In this document: positions 56,124 to 64,000 of the stretch, one piece after another
Numbering within the stretch: the stretch's first letter is position 1
Layout of the letters: each line of letters opens with the position of its first letter
Position numbers and translations under genes: made by a program
Notes under the pieces: model-generated
What the model was told of the DNA's origin: nothing
Database searches by the model: none
What the model saw: the letters and a program-made list of their open reading frames with translations, nothing else
NCBI GenBank assembly: GCA_019634715.1
Contig: JAHCAU010000016.1
Span: 62,001 to 126,000 of the forward strand
Length of the DNA stretch: 64,000 bases
Direction: 5' to 3'
Source of the DNA: Lysobacter sp.
GTDB taxonomy: Bacteria > Pseudomonadota > Gammaproteobacteria > Xanthomonadales > Xanthomonadaceae

Positions 56124-57478
56124 GACACGGCCTCGGCGCGCGCGTCCTCGCGCTGCGGCTCGCCCCACACCACCAGGTCCTGGCCGATCGGCAGGTAGTG
56201 CGGCTGGGCGATGCGCGTGTGCTGGTGCTGCAGCAGGCCCTGGTTCGGCGCGAACGCGGGCACGCCGCCGACCATCAGCGGCGCCACGGTCAGCACCAGC
56301 AGGTCGAACAGGCGCTGGTTGACCACCTGGGTGAGGATGCGGCCGCCGCCTTCGACCATGAGGTTGCGCACGCCGCGCTGGCGCAGCATGGCGAACAGGG
56401 CGGCGAGGTCGACGCGATCGGCGGCATCGGTCGGCACGATCAGCACTTCGGCGCCCAGCGCTTCCAGACGGCGCACGCGCAGCGGATCGGCATGGTGCGT
56501 GGTCGCGATCCACACGCGGCGATTCGGGTGGTTGAGCAGGCGCGCGTCGACCGGGAAACGCAGGCGGCTGTCGACCACGATCGGCTGGGGATCCGGGCCG
56601 GTGGCGTCGCGCACGGTCAGGCTGGGGTTGTCGGCGAGCACCGTGCCGATGCCGATCAGGATGCCGTCGTGCGCCGCGCGCAGGCGATGCGTGAACGCGC
56701 GCGAGGCGCTGCAGCTGATCGCCAGCGGCCGGTCCTTGGTCGCCGCCGCGCAGCCGTCGAGCGTCTGCGCGTAGCTGAGGGTGACGAAGGGCAGCGTCGG
56801 CGCGGGCTGGGCGCGGTTGCGGTCGAGCAGCCCGAACAGCCGCTCCAGTTCCGGGGCCGCCGCATGGTCCTGCGGCGTCGGTGCGTCGAGCATGTGGCCC
56901 ATGCGCGCGGCCTTGGTCTGCAGGTAGTCGCGGTTCTGCGGGCGCGGCGCGATCACCAGCGGCACCCGTGCGACCACGTCGATGCCGTGCTCGCGCAGGC
57001 CGTCGACCTTCGCGGGATTGTTGGTGAGCAGGCGCACCGCATCGATGCCCAGCGCGCGCAGGATGCGCGCGGCCACGCCGTAGTCGCGCGCGTCCGGCAG
57101 GTGGCCCAGGCGAACGTTGGCGTCCACGGTGTCCAGACCCTGGTCCTGCAGGTTGTAGGCGCGCAGCTTCTCGGCCAGGCCGATCCCGCGGCCTTCCTGG
57201 CGCAGGTACAGCAGCACGCCGCGACCGGCCTGCGCGATCCGGCGCATCGATTCGGCCAACTGCTCGCCGCAGTCGCAGCGCCGCGAACCGAGCACGTCGC
57301 CGGTGAAGCATTCCGAATGCAGACGCACGAGGATGGGGCGCGCGTCGTCCTCGCCCGCATCGAGATCGCCGATGGTGAGCGCGACATGCTCGCGGCCATC
57401 GTAACCGTCGAAGACCGCGGTCTGGAATTCGCCGACATCGATCGGCATGCGTGCGCAGGGGACATCGAGCTTGTTCAT
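56120..57478 (-). CDS. GTP cyclohydrolase II / RibD-type reductase fusion
   Basis: The 452-aa protein has an N-terminal RibA domain (about 1-200): zinc cysteines Cys57, Cys68 and Cys70 in HSECFTGDVLGSRRCDCGEQ, catalytic YLRQEGRGIGLAEKLRAYNL at about 91, and LTNNPAKVDGL at about 151. From about 228 it has a RibD C-terminal, dihydrofolate-reductase-like domain (VTLSYAQTLDGCAA, GIGTVLADNPSLTVRD, NLMVEGGGRILTQVV). RibA opens GTP to the pyrimidine of riboflavin synthesis; the reductase works two steps later. The RibD deaminase and RibB are absent here. The context suggests a dedicated product rather than housekeeping riboflavin. Confidence 0.88.
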   Translation of the reverse strand: MNKLDVPCARMPIDVGEFQTAVFDGYDGREHVALTIGDLDAGEDDARPILVRLHSECFTGDVLGSRRCDCGEQLAESMRRIAQAGRGVLLYLRQEGRGIGLAEKLRAYNLQDQGLDTVDANVRLGHLPDARDYGVAARILRALGIDAVRLLTNNPAKVDGLREHGIDVVARVPLVIAPRPQNRDYLQTKAARMGHMLDAPTPQDHAAAPELERLFGLLDRNRAQPAPTLPFVTLSYAQTLDGCAAATKDRPLAISCSASRAFTHRLRAAHDGILIGIGTVLADNPSLTVRDATGPDPQPIVVDSRLRFPVDARLLNHPNRRVWIATTHHADPLRVRRLEALGAEVLIVPTDAADRVDLAALFAMLRQRGVRNLMVEGGGRILTQVVNQRLFDLLVLTVAPLMVGGVPAFAPNQGLLQHQHTRIAQPHYLPIGQDLVVWGEPQREDARAEAVS

Positions 57479-58437
57479 GGTGTCGGCTCCGGTTCGGTGC
57501 GCGGCTGCATCACCGGCTGCATGCCGCGCGTTTCACGGGTGGTGTCGCTCGCCGCATCGGCGGCACCGGGCAGCAGCGCACGCAGTTGCCGCCACAGTTC
57601 GTAGAACTTCGCCAGCCCGGGCGCCTGTTCGAACAGGTCGTCCGGCGGCGTTTCCCAGGGCTTGCAGCGTCCGGCCATGTGCACGATGCGCGCATCGAAG
57701 CAGTGCAGCCGATGGGCGCGACGGATCTTCGCTTCCAGGACGGGCATGTAGTTCCAGCGCCCGTCGAGCAGGGCCGCGCGTCCGGCGAAATGGCGGTTGA
57801 GGATCAGCTGGTCGGTCCAGCCGACGATCTCGACGCCGCGCCAGAAGTCAGGGTCGATGCTGGCCACCAGCGCATCGCGCACGTGGCGCTGCAGGCACTC
57901 GCCGCCGATCGACAGCACGCCGCTGTTGAAGCATTCGGCCAGGGCGACGCCGTAGCGCTGGCGGTTGGATTCGCGCGCGGCTTCGGCGTCGCCCAGCAGT
58001 TCGTCGTAGCGGCTGCCGTCGGGGCTGGCCAGCAGCGGGCGGTCGTCGAGCTGTTCGCCGAAAAACAGCGGCGACAGGTCGCCGGTCACGAAGGCGTCGC
58101 TGTCGATGTAGACCACGCGTTCGAACCCGGCCAGGCCGAAGGCTTCCAGCGAGGCGAAGCGCGGCCCGGCGCGTTTCAGCGCGGGAATGGCCTGCGTGAG
58201 TGCCGCGACGCGCGCCTCGAGGTCAGCACCGGGCTGGCTGAACTCGACCGGCGCCAGCGCGCGCAGCCGAGCCTTCGACGCTGCCGACAGCGGGCCGCCG
58301 GCGATGACGAGGATGCGGCCGGCGAACCACGGGTTGTGGCGCAGGAAGCTGAAGACCAGCATCTCGGTGCCGTCGATGAAGCCATCGTCGGTGATCGTCA
58401 GCAGGCAGTGCCCGGAACGCGGTCGCGGCATGGTCAT
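57475..58437 (-). CDS. GT8-like glycosyltransferase
   Basis: The 320-aa protein begins MTMPRPRSGHCLLTITDDGF. The metal-binding DxD is DSD at 112-114 (RVVYIDSDAFVTGDLSPLFF), followed by AECFNSGVLSIGG at about 163 and a late HCFDARIVHMAG at about 244. These are the marks of the GT8/glycogenin-like GT-A fold, which uses nucleotide sugars and retains anomeric configuration. The acceptor is unknown. It overlaps the RibA-RibD start by four bases and follows the haem lipoprotein gene after four bases. Confidence 0.82.
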   Translation of the reverse strand: MTMPRPRSGHCLLTITDDGFIDGTEMLVFSFLRHNPWFAGRILVIAGGPLSAASKARLRALAPVEFSQPGADLEARVAALTQAIPALKRAGPRFASLEAFGLAGFERVVYIDSDAFVTGDLSPLFFGEQLDDRPLLASPDGSRYDELLGDAEAARESNRQRYGVALAECFNSGVLSIGGECLQRHVRDALVASIDPDFWRGVEIVGWTDQLILNRHFAGRAALLDGRWNYMPVLEAKIRRAHRLHCFDARIVHMAGRCKPWETPPDDLFEQAPGLAKFYELWRQLRALLPGAADAASDTTRETRGMQPVMQPRTEPEPTP

Positions 58438-58441
58438 TGCG

Positions 58442-60016
58442 TCATTGCTCCGCAGCCGGCACGGGCACGCGGTCGAAGACGAAACTCATGTCGCCCATCC
58501 CGAAGGGCCAGCCCGGCGGATTGGTCGACGGCGTGTGGCAGGCGAAGCAGTCGCGCCCCATCAGCGGCGTCGCGCCTGCGGACGGCACGAGGCAGGTGCC
58601 CGGCTGCATCCAGGTTTCCATCGCGGTGTTGGCCAGGTCGGTGTCGCCGGCACGCACGCGCAGCGGCGTGGTGTCGATGCCGTTGCAGGTGCTCGGGAAG
58701 CGCGTGCGCGGCGGCGTGGTGGCCAGCAGCGGGCCGTCGTCGTAGCGGAAACAGCCGGCGACCGGCGCATGCCCGGCCATGTAAACGTTGCCGATGAGGC
58801 GGTAGTAGCGCCACTTTCCGTCGAGTGCCTCGGGATGGTTCGCGCGCAGCGAAGCGTCGAGGCAGGCCGCGGCATCGCCGGGCGAGCCGTCACCGGTGCA
58901 CTGTGCGAGCGGCGCGGTGCGGCAGACGTCGATGCGCTCGTAGGCGGCATTCGCCTCGCCATCGGCGGAAAGCGGGGGCACGGTCGTCGCAGCCGTGGTG
59001 TCGCGACGCGGATCGGTGTTGCACAAGGGCGTCGCCGAGGGCGCGCCGCAGGTCTGGTTCTGCAGGGTCTGGCCGTCGGCGGCCACCGTGTAGCGATAGG
59101 CGCCATCGGGCACGGCGCAGCGCGTGCCATCGCCACCGCGGGCGCGATAGCTGTTCCAGTCGAACAGGTTCCACTCCGCGAGCGTACGCTGCGGATCGAC
59201 CGGGTCGCGCGGTCGGGGCGCGATCGGCGCCGTGCCGCCGGGTGCGCAATCGGGGGCATTCGCCACGTGCTCGAAGGTGGCCCAGGTCATCTCGCCAAGC
59301 GTCGGCGTCTTCTGTACCAGGTGCAGCCCGATCAATCCCCATTCGTGGCCATCGGCGTCGCGTTCGCAATGCATGGTGTTCGCGGGGCAGGGTGCTTCGT
59401 CGCCGAAGCGGCGCCATGCGGTCTTGAGGCTGATCGCGCCGGGCGTGTCGCGCGTGCCTGCGGGCAGCCAGACGCCACCGGTGGTCGGGTCCGCCTTGAA
59501 GGCGTCGGCCGCGGCCTGCAGGCGGTCGGCGCGATACAGGCCGGTGGTCGACAGGTAGTCGACGAACGTGCGGTTGACGCGCACGTCGTAACCGACGCGG
59601 CGATGGCGGGCGTCGAGCAGCACGAAACCGTCGCCCGGCTGGCCTTCGCGCGCGGTCTTGCGCAGCGCGTGCGTCGACAGCGGCTTGTATCCGTCGCGCC
59701 AGCGCGGCGCGGCGCCGTCCTGCGGGATCGCGTCGTACCACGGCGCGAACGACATGAAGCGCGGATGGCCGTGCCCGTCGTCGGCGGCGAGATGCAGGAA
59801 GTTGTTGAGCGCGAAGCGCAGCATCGCGCAGTCCTCGCCGCGCGCGCGGATCTCCGCGGGCAACGGGTCCAGCCACAGCCGGTGACCATCGACGCCGTCC
59901 GCTTCGCAGCGCGGCGCCTGTGCGCGTGCCTGCGCGGCATCGTCCCTGCGCACATCCGCCGTGCAGCCGATGAGCCACAGCGATGCGGCGATGACGATCA
60001 TGCGTACGACGTTCAT
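58442..60016 (-). CDS. lipoprotein with a single c-type haem motif
   Basis: The 524-aa protein starts MNVVRMIVIAASLWLIGCTA; the lipobox cysteine is Cys18. Most of the body is not recognised, with many Cys, Trp and Asp residues (for example CPANTMHCERDADGHEWG). A CxxCH haem c-binding motif (RDCFACHTPSTNPPGW, Cys490/Cys493/His494) lies near the C-terminus, with Met residues after it that could be the axial ligand. It should be an envelope electron-transfer or haem sensor protein. A very strong ribosome-binding site (AAGGAGGA at 60029-60022) supports ATG 60016. It is the first gene of the minus-strand run. Confidence 0.8.
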   Translation of the reverse strand: MNVVRMIVIAASLWLIGCTADVRRDDAAQARAQAPRCEADGVDGHRLWLDPLPAEIRARGEDCAMLRFALNNFLHLAADDGHGHPRFMSFAPWYDAIPQDGAAPRWRDGYKPLSTHALRKTAREGQPGDGFVLLDARHRRVGYDVRVNRTFVDYLSTTGLYRADRLQAAADAFKADPTTGGVWLPAGTRDTPGAISLKTAWRRFGDEAPCPANTMHCERDADGHEWGLIGLHLVQKTPTLGEMTWATFEHVANAPDCAPGGTAPIAPRPRDPVDPQRTLAEWNLFDWNSYRARGGDGTRCAVPDGAYRYTVAADGQTLQNQTCGAPSATPLCNTDPRRDTTAATTVPPLSADGEANAAYERIDVCRTAPLAQCTGDGSPGDAAACLDASLRANHPEALDGKWRYYRLIGNVYMAGHAPVAGCFRYDDGPLLATTPPRTRFPSTCNGIDTTPLRVRAGDTDLANTAMETWMQPGTCLVPSAGATPLMGRDCFACHTPSTNPPGWPFGMGDMSFVFDRVPVPAAEQ

Positions 60017-60309
60017 CGGACTCCTCCTTGAAGACCGTGGACTCCATACCGCCACGATTCGGCGGCCCCTTGTGACCACGTTACGGAAAAAAGCCGTGCA
60101 ATGGAATCGACGGCCGGCACGCTTCGGAGGGTCGGTGTCTTGCCGAATGCACGCGGCATGCAACAATTCCGCGGCAAGGGCGTCCATGGTCGTTGCGGGA
60201 CTGATTCCGGATTGATCCCGCAGCGATGCCGATGCATCGATACCTTGCTCGGGACGCGGGCAGGACCGTGCCGCGTTCCGCATCCCCACCACACGACAGG
60301 GAGTCCCTC
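60017..60309. other. divergent promoter region of the cluster
   Basis: The 293-bp gap between the haem lipoprotein and the ferritin-like gene has no gene. It holds a CTTGCCG/CGGCAAG inverted repeat (about 60138-60175) and a CGATGCATCG palindrome (about 60230). No convincing -35/-10 pair was found on either strand, which may mean an alternative sigma factor or an activator. Confidence 0.4.
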
Positions 60310-61329
60310 ATGTCCACGCCAGCCCTCGCTGCCGCGCCGCGCGCGCCGCAGAACGCCAGCCTCCTGCTCGACGCCGCCCAGGTGCATGCCCAGGTCGCGG
60401 TCGCCGTCGAGCTGTACACCATTCCGTTCTACCTCAGCGCGCTGGCGTCGATCGTCCCGCCGGGTTCGTCCAACTCGACCGACAAATCCGATGCTGCCTA
60501 CGCCGCCGTGCTCAGCGTCTGCACCGAGGAGATGCTGCACCTGCAACTGGCCGCGAACATGTGCATCGCGCTCGGCACGACGCCGAATTTCACCGCGCCG
60601 GTGTACGGCACGATACCGACGTTCCCGGACGGCACGCCGATCCTCGACCCGAACGATCCGGCAACCGGCGACAAGGGCATCCTCAACGCCAGCATCGGCG
60701 ACATCCTCCAGGCGCTGCCGACGATGCTCGACATCGAAGTGCCGAGCGAGTTCGAGGCCGGTCGCCTGTCGGCGCCGTATCACTCGATCGGACAGATGTA
60801 CGCGGCCCTGCGCGCCTACGCGCGACTGGCCGCATCGCAGGCGCCATGGACGGTGACCAACCAGCAGACCGTGTTCTCGACGCAACCCTTCACGCAGACC
60901 ATCGCCAGTTTCCAGGATCTGTCGGCGGCGATCGACGTCATCTGCGAACAGGGCGAAGGCCAGCCGCAGTCGCCGCCGCCGGCCAAGCCGTTCAATGCCG
61001 ACGAGTTCCGCGTGCCGGCCGCGGACCAGACCGCCGGTACCAAATCCGTTCCCGCTTCGCAGGCGCAGTACAGCCATTTCGGCCGTTTCCTCAACGTGCA
61101 GGCGCTCGGTCTCGACAGCTCGGTGCTCGTGTACACCGGCACCGCCGTCGCCGATCCGACCAGTGCCGAGAACAAGCAGCTGCAGTCCGACTTCGCCGCG
61201 CTGATCGCCACGCTCAACGGCATCTGGGCGGGCACGACACCGCAAGGCGGCATCTGGAGCATGACCTCGCTCCTCACCGATGCTGCTGCCGTGTGGGCGA
61301 AAGGTAACATCCCGCAGTGGACGCCGTGA
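60310..61329 (+). CDS. VioB/RebD-type ferritin-like protein
   Basis: The 339-aa protein begins MSTPALAAAPRAPQNASLLL and has a ferritin-like four-helix region: VAVAVELYTIPFYLSALASI at about 30-49 with Glu34, and CTEEMLHLQLAANM at about 71 with the Glu-Glu-x-x-His metal pattern (Glu73/74, His77). This resembles the iminophenyl-pyruvate dimer synthase (VioB-type) ferritin-like domain, known from violacein and rebeccamycin pathways. It may be a di-iron oxidase. There is no signal peptide. It diverges from the biosynthetic run. A ribosome-binding site (CAGGGAG) precedes the ATG. Confidence 0.82.
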   Translation: MSTPALAAAPRAPQNASLLLDAAQVHAQVAVAVELYTIPFYLSALASIVPPGSSNSTDKSDAAYAAVLSVCTEEMLHLQLAANMCIALGTTPNFTAPVYGTIPTFPDGTPILDPNDPATGDKGILNASIGDILQALPTMLDIEVPSEFEAGRLSAPYHSIGQMYAALRAYARLAASQAPWTVTNQQTVFSTQPFTQTIASFQDLSAAIDVICEQGEGQPQSPPPAKPFNADEFRVPAADQTAGTKSVPASQAQYSHFGRFLNVQALGLDSSVLVYTGTAVADPTSAENKQLQSDFAALIATLNGIWAGTTPQGGIWSMTSLLTDAAAVWAKGNIPQWTP

Positions 61330-61361
61330 TCGCAAAGGCTCCGTGACGGAGTTCGCAGTCG

Positions 61362-61431
61362 ACGCGTCGCCCTCGCTTGATCGCGGGGCGACGCGTTCGC
61401 GCGTTCGCTCGCCTGCGGATTCGCCGCAGGC
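61362..61431 (+). terminator. two hairpins after the ferritin-like gene
   Basis: An 11-bp stem (61362-61372 with 61386-61396) is followed by an 8-bp stem GCCTGCGG/CCGCAGGC (61411-61431). Neither has a T-run, so termination may need Rho or be weak. Confidence 0.4.
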
Positions 61432-61702
61432 CTGTTGATGATCTTTGGACACGATGCCGTATGGCATGCGTGATCGCATCGAACCCGCTGATTTTCCGAC
61501 ATCGCCGGAGGTACGCGCGTGCGTCGGCATGGCCGACGCTGGCGGGCTGACCTCCGGCACCTTGCTGCGGCTTCACAATTTGTTTACAAAGCCCTGTTGC
61601 CGCCCATGGGAAGGGGGACCGGGCGGTGCGCACGCGTTGATGTCGTTTTTCGAGCTGTAGGACTTCAGCAGTTACCCAACTAGACACACGGAGAGAACGT
61701 AA
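61432..61702 (+). promoter_or_regulatory. leader region of the TonB receptor gene with a nested hairpin
   Basis: No gene is supported here. A nested stem lies at 61504-61558: outer GCCGGAGGT/ACCTCCGGC (9 bp) and inner GCGTCGGC/GCCGACGC (8 bp, loop atg). A GGAGAG ribosome-binding site at about 61690 precedes the receptor ATG. No clear promoter was identified. Confidence 0.4.
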
Positions 61703-64000
61703 ATGAGCAACTTGCGCCGCAACCGCCTGACGGCCGCGGTCCACCTGACCCTGCTCCTCGCGCTGCCCACGGTGGCCGCCGCACAGGAAGGTCAGAATCA
61801 GGAACTGGACACGATCAGCGTCACTGGCAGCCGCATCAAGCAGACCAATGCCGTCACCGCACAGCCGGTCATGGTGCTGGACCGCGCCAAACTCGAACAG
61901 ACCGGCGCCAAGAGCGTCGGTGAAATCCTCCAGCAGCTGCCTGCCAGCGGCAAGGCGCTGAACGCCAAGTTCAATTCCTCGGGCAACTTCGGCTACCCGC
62001 CCGACGGCGGCGGCATCGGCGCCGGCTCCGCGCAGGTCGACCTGCGCAACCTCGGCTCGCAGCGCGTGCTGGTGCTCGTCGACGGCGTGCGCTGGGTCAA
62101 CGAATCCTCGGCCTCGGGCGTCAGCGGCAGCGCCGACCTCAACACCATCCCGCTGGCCATCGTCGAGCGCATCGAAGTGCTGGAAGACGGTGCGTCCTCG
62201 ATCTATGGCTCCGACGCCATCGCCGGCGTGGTCAACATCATCACGCGCAAGAGCTTCGACGGCGCCGAGTTCCACAGCTACTACGGCGAGTACAGCCGCG
62301 GCGGCGAGACCAAGGACTTCTCCTTCACCGTCGGCACCGGCGGCGACCGCTGGACCGGCGTGTTCGGCGCGACCTGGTACGAGCAGACCGAGATCAGCTC
62401 CGGTTCGTGGGGCCAGTCCTCGCAGTGCGTGCCCGGCGCAGGCAACGGCGCCTGCAGCTCCGGCACCCCGCAGGGCCGCTTCGTGTTCACCGACCCGGGC
62501 GGCGCCACGTTCTACAACATCACGCTCAACAACGGCACCACCACGCCGGTGTTCGTGCCCGGCAATCCCAATGGCGGCACCTACCACGGCTTCACCGGCG
62601 CCGACCGCTTCAATTACGCGCCGTTCAACCTGATGCTGACGCCGAGCGAGCGCAAGTCGCTGTTCGCCAACATCAACATCGACCTGACCGAGAACACCCG
62701 TCTGCACTTCAAGGGCCTGTTCAACAACCGCACGTCGAAGAACCAGGCCGCGCCCGAGCCGATCTTCGTCGGTCCCGGCGCCGGCACCGGCGGCATCGCC
62801 GACACGATCTCGATCCCGGCCAACCATCCGTTCAATCCCTTCGGCTTCGCGCTCAATTCCGGCCCCGGCGGCAACCTGACGCTGATCGGCCGCCGTCCGC
62901 TGGAAGTCGGTCCGCGCATCTTCGAGCAGAACGTCGACACCTGGTACTTCAATGCCGGCCTCGACGGCCTGTTCGACATCGGCGACCGCAGCTTCGGCTG
63001 GGACGTGAACTACGTGCACAGCAGCAACTCGGCGGTGCAGAAGTTCAGCAACGGCTACAACATCAACAATGTGCGCATCGCGCTGGGCGACCCGGCGGTG
63101 TGCGCCGCGACCCCGGGCTGCACCCCGCTGGACATCTTCGGTGGCCAGGGCCGTCCGTTCACCCAGTCGATGATCAACTGGATCCGCACCAACCAGCGCG
63201 ACGCCAGCACCCAGATCCTGGACGTGGTCTCGGCCAACATCACCGGCGACCTGTTCAGCATCGGCGATCGCAACGCCGGCTTCGCCGCGGGCGTCGAATT
63301 CCGCAACTACCAGGGCGATTTCGATCCGGATCCGCTGCGCCGCATCCGTCATTCGCAGGACTCGTTCGCGCAGCCGGTGTCGGCCGAGTACAACGTCAAG
63401 GAAGTCTACGGCGAGTTCAACCTGCCGGTGCATGCGACCCTGGACATCACTGCCGCCGTGCGCTGGTCGGATTATTCGACCTTCGGCAGCGCCACCACCG
63501 GCAAGGTCGGCTTCCGCTGGCAGCCGATCGAAGACCTCGTCCTGCGCGGCACCTACTCGCAGGGCTTCCGCGCGCCGAACCTCGGCGAGCTGTACGGCCT
63601 GACCCAGTTCGGCGCGACGCTGGTCGACATCTGCGGTCCGACCCGCAGCGGCCCGTCGTCCCCGTACGTGGTCGACGACTCCGACGGCCTGAACACCACG
63701 CCGCTGGAAACCGCCTGCCGCAACGCCGGCGTGCCGAACCAGTTCGAGCAGGCCAACACGCAGATCACCACCTTCACCGGCGGCAACCCGAACCTGGAGC
63801 CGGAAGAGTCCGACAGCTGGACCGTCGGTCTCGTCTACAGCCCGGGCTGGGCCGCGGACCAGTCGTGGTCGCGCAAGTTCGACATCGAGCTGGGCTACTA
63901 CGACCACAAGATCGATGGCGCCGTGCAGCCGCGCGACCTGCAGTCGATGCTCAACCTCTGCTACAACACCGGCGGCACCAACGCCACCTTCTGCTCGCCG
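61703..64000 (+). CDS. TonB-dependent receptor, C-terminus cut by window edge
   Basis: The 766 visible residues start MSNLRRNRLTAAVHLTLLLA with a signal peptide ending AAA-QEG. The plug begins LDTISVTGSRIKQTNAVTAQ and contains VLVLVDGVRWVNESSASGVS at about 116 and IYGSDAIAGVVNIITRKSFD at about 168. The beta-barrel follows, with FRAPNLGELYGLTQFGATLV at about 622 and GGNPNLEPEESDSWTVGLVY at about 693. It belongs to the large receptors typical of xanthomonads that import siderophores, sugars or peptides with TonB energy. The last strands lie beyond 64000. It follows the ferritin-like gene and may serve the same locus. Confidence 0.92.
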   Translation, partial: MSNLRRNRLTAAVHLTLLLALPTVAAAQEGQNQELDTISVTGSRIKQTNAVTAQPVMVLDRAKLEQTGAKSVGEILQQLPASGKALNAKFNSSGNFGYPPDGGGIGAGSAQVDLRNLGSQRVLVLVDGVRWVNESSASGVSGSADLNTIPLAIVERIEVLEDGASSIYGSDAIAGVVNIITRKSFDGAEFHSYYGEYSRGGETKDFSFTVGTGGDRWTGVFGATWYEQTEISSGSWGQSSQCVPGAGNGACSSGTPQGRFVFTDPGGATFYNITLNNGTTTPVFVPGNPNGGTYHGFTGADRFNYAPFNLMLTPSERKSLFANINIDLTENTRLHFKGLFNNRTSKNQAAPEPIFVGPGAGTGGIADTISIPANHPFNPFGFALNSGPGGNLTLIGRRPLEVGPRIFEQNVDTWYFNAGLDGLFDIGDRSFGWDVNYVHSSNSAVQKFSNGYNINNVRIALGDPAVCAATPGCTPLDIFGGQGRPFTQSMINWIRTNQRDASTQILDVVSANITGDLFSIGDRNAGFAAGVEFRNYQGDFDPDPLRRIRHSQDSFAQPVSAEYNVKEVYGEFNLPVHATLDITAAVRWSDYSTFGSATTGKVGFRWQPIEDLVLRGTYSQGFRAPNLGELYGLTQFGATLVDICGPTRSGPSSPYVVDDSDGLNTTPLETACRNAGVPNQFEQANTQITTFTGGNPNLEPEESDSWTVGLVYSPGWAADQSWSRKFDIELGYYDHKIDGAVQPRDLQSMLNLCYNTGGTNATFCSP

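Overview
The window is about 64 kb of high-GC gammaproteobacterial chromosome. The gene content, the GC-rich codon use, the abundant TonB receptor and short inverted repeats, and a division-cell wall (dcw) cluster without murD between mraY and ftsW all suggest a member of the Xanthomonadaceae/Lysobacteraceae (Lysobacter- or Luteimonas-like). The assignment rests on these features alone; no database was searched.

Layout. (1) 1-9364: housekeeping and signalling genes: the start of a GlcD-type oxidase, a YdjM-type membrane hydrolase, two membrane diguanylate cyclases, YraN and an LpoA-type lipoprotein, RsmI, the RNase P RNA gene rnpB, and an ArsR/AHSA1 pair. (2) 9365-26934: the dcw cluster mraZ-rsmH-ftsL-ftsI-murE-murF-mraY-ftsW-murG-murC-ddlB-ftsQ-ftsA-ftsZ-lpxC. 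Most junctions overlap by 4-14 bases, so the cluster probably works as one long transcript with local promoters, ending in a terminator after ftsZ. (3) 27148-32737: dciA, an M23 peptidase, secA and a Nudix-ThiE-like fusion. (4) 32884-48721: an S9 peptidase diverging from an M19 dipeptidase around a perfect 28-bp palindrome; dnaG, a YihY-type membrane protein, a GNAT enzyme, yqeY and rpsU; tsaD with a small unknown gene, folB and folK, facing a FolM-like reductase; a MidA-type methyltransferase, a VanZ-like protein, a secreted unknown, cca, and a PH-domain gene broken by a 270-bp element. (5) 48757-50907: a soluble lytic transglycosylase. (6) 50961-64000: the most unusual part. A tightly packed minus-strand run encodes a haem-c lipoprotein, a GT8-like glycosyltransferase, a GTP cyclohydrolase II/RibD-reductase fusion, an unrecognised 453-aa protein, a WD40 protein, a sulfotransferase and an ATP-grasp protein. 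It diverges from a VioB-type ferritin-like gene, which is followed by a TonB-dependent receptor cut by the window edge.

Region 6 reads like an uncharacterised biosynthetic or modification locus. It combines a flavin/pterin-type first step from GTP, ligation, sulfation and glycosylation enzymes, a ferritin-like oxidase candidate and an envelope haem protein. The parts are recognisable families; the joint function is inference.

Small repeats are a second theme. Three copies of a GATTCCC-type inverted repeat sit at gene junctions, and two of them supply coding sequence (the FtsQ C-terminus and the Nudix N-terminus). Other repeats include a MITE-like element inside the PH gene, a six-hairpin cassette beside cca, four tandem hairpins behind rnpB, a 23-bp inverted repeat upstream of cca, and an inverted-repeat element ahead of the WD40 gene. 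No tRNA, rRNA, CRISPR array, transposase or prophage was seen.
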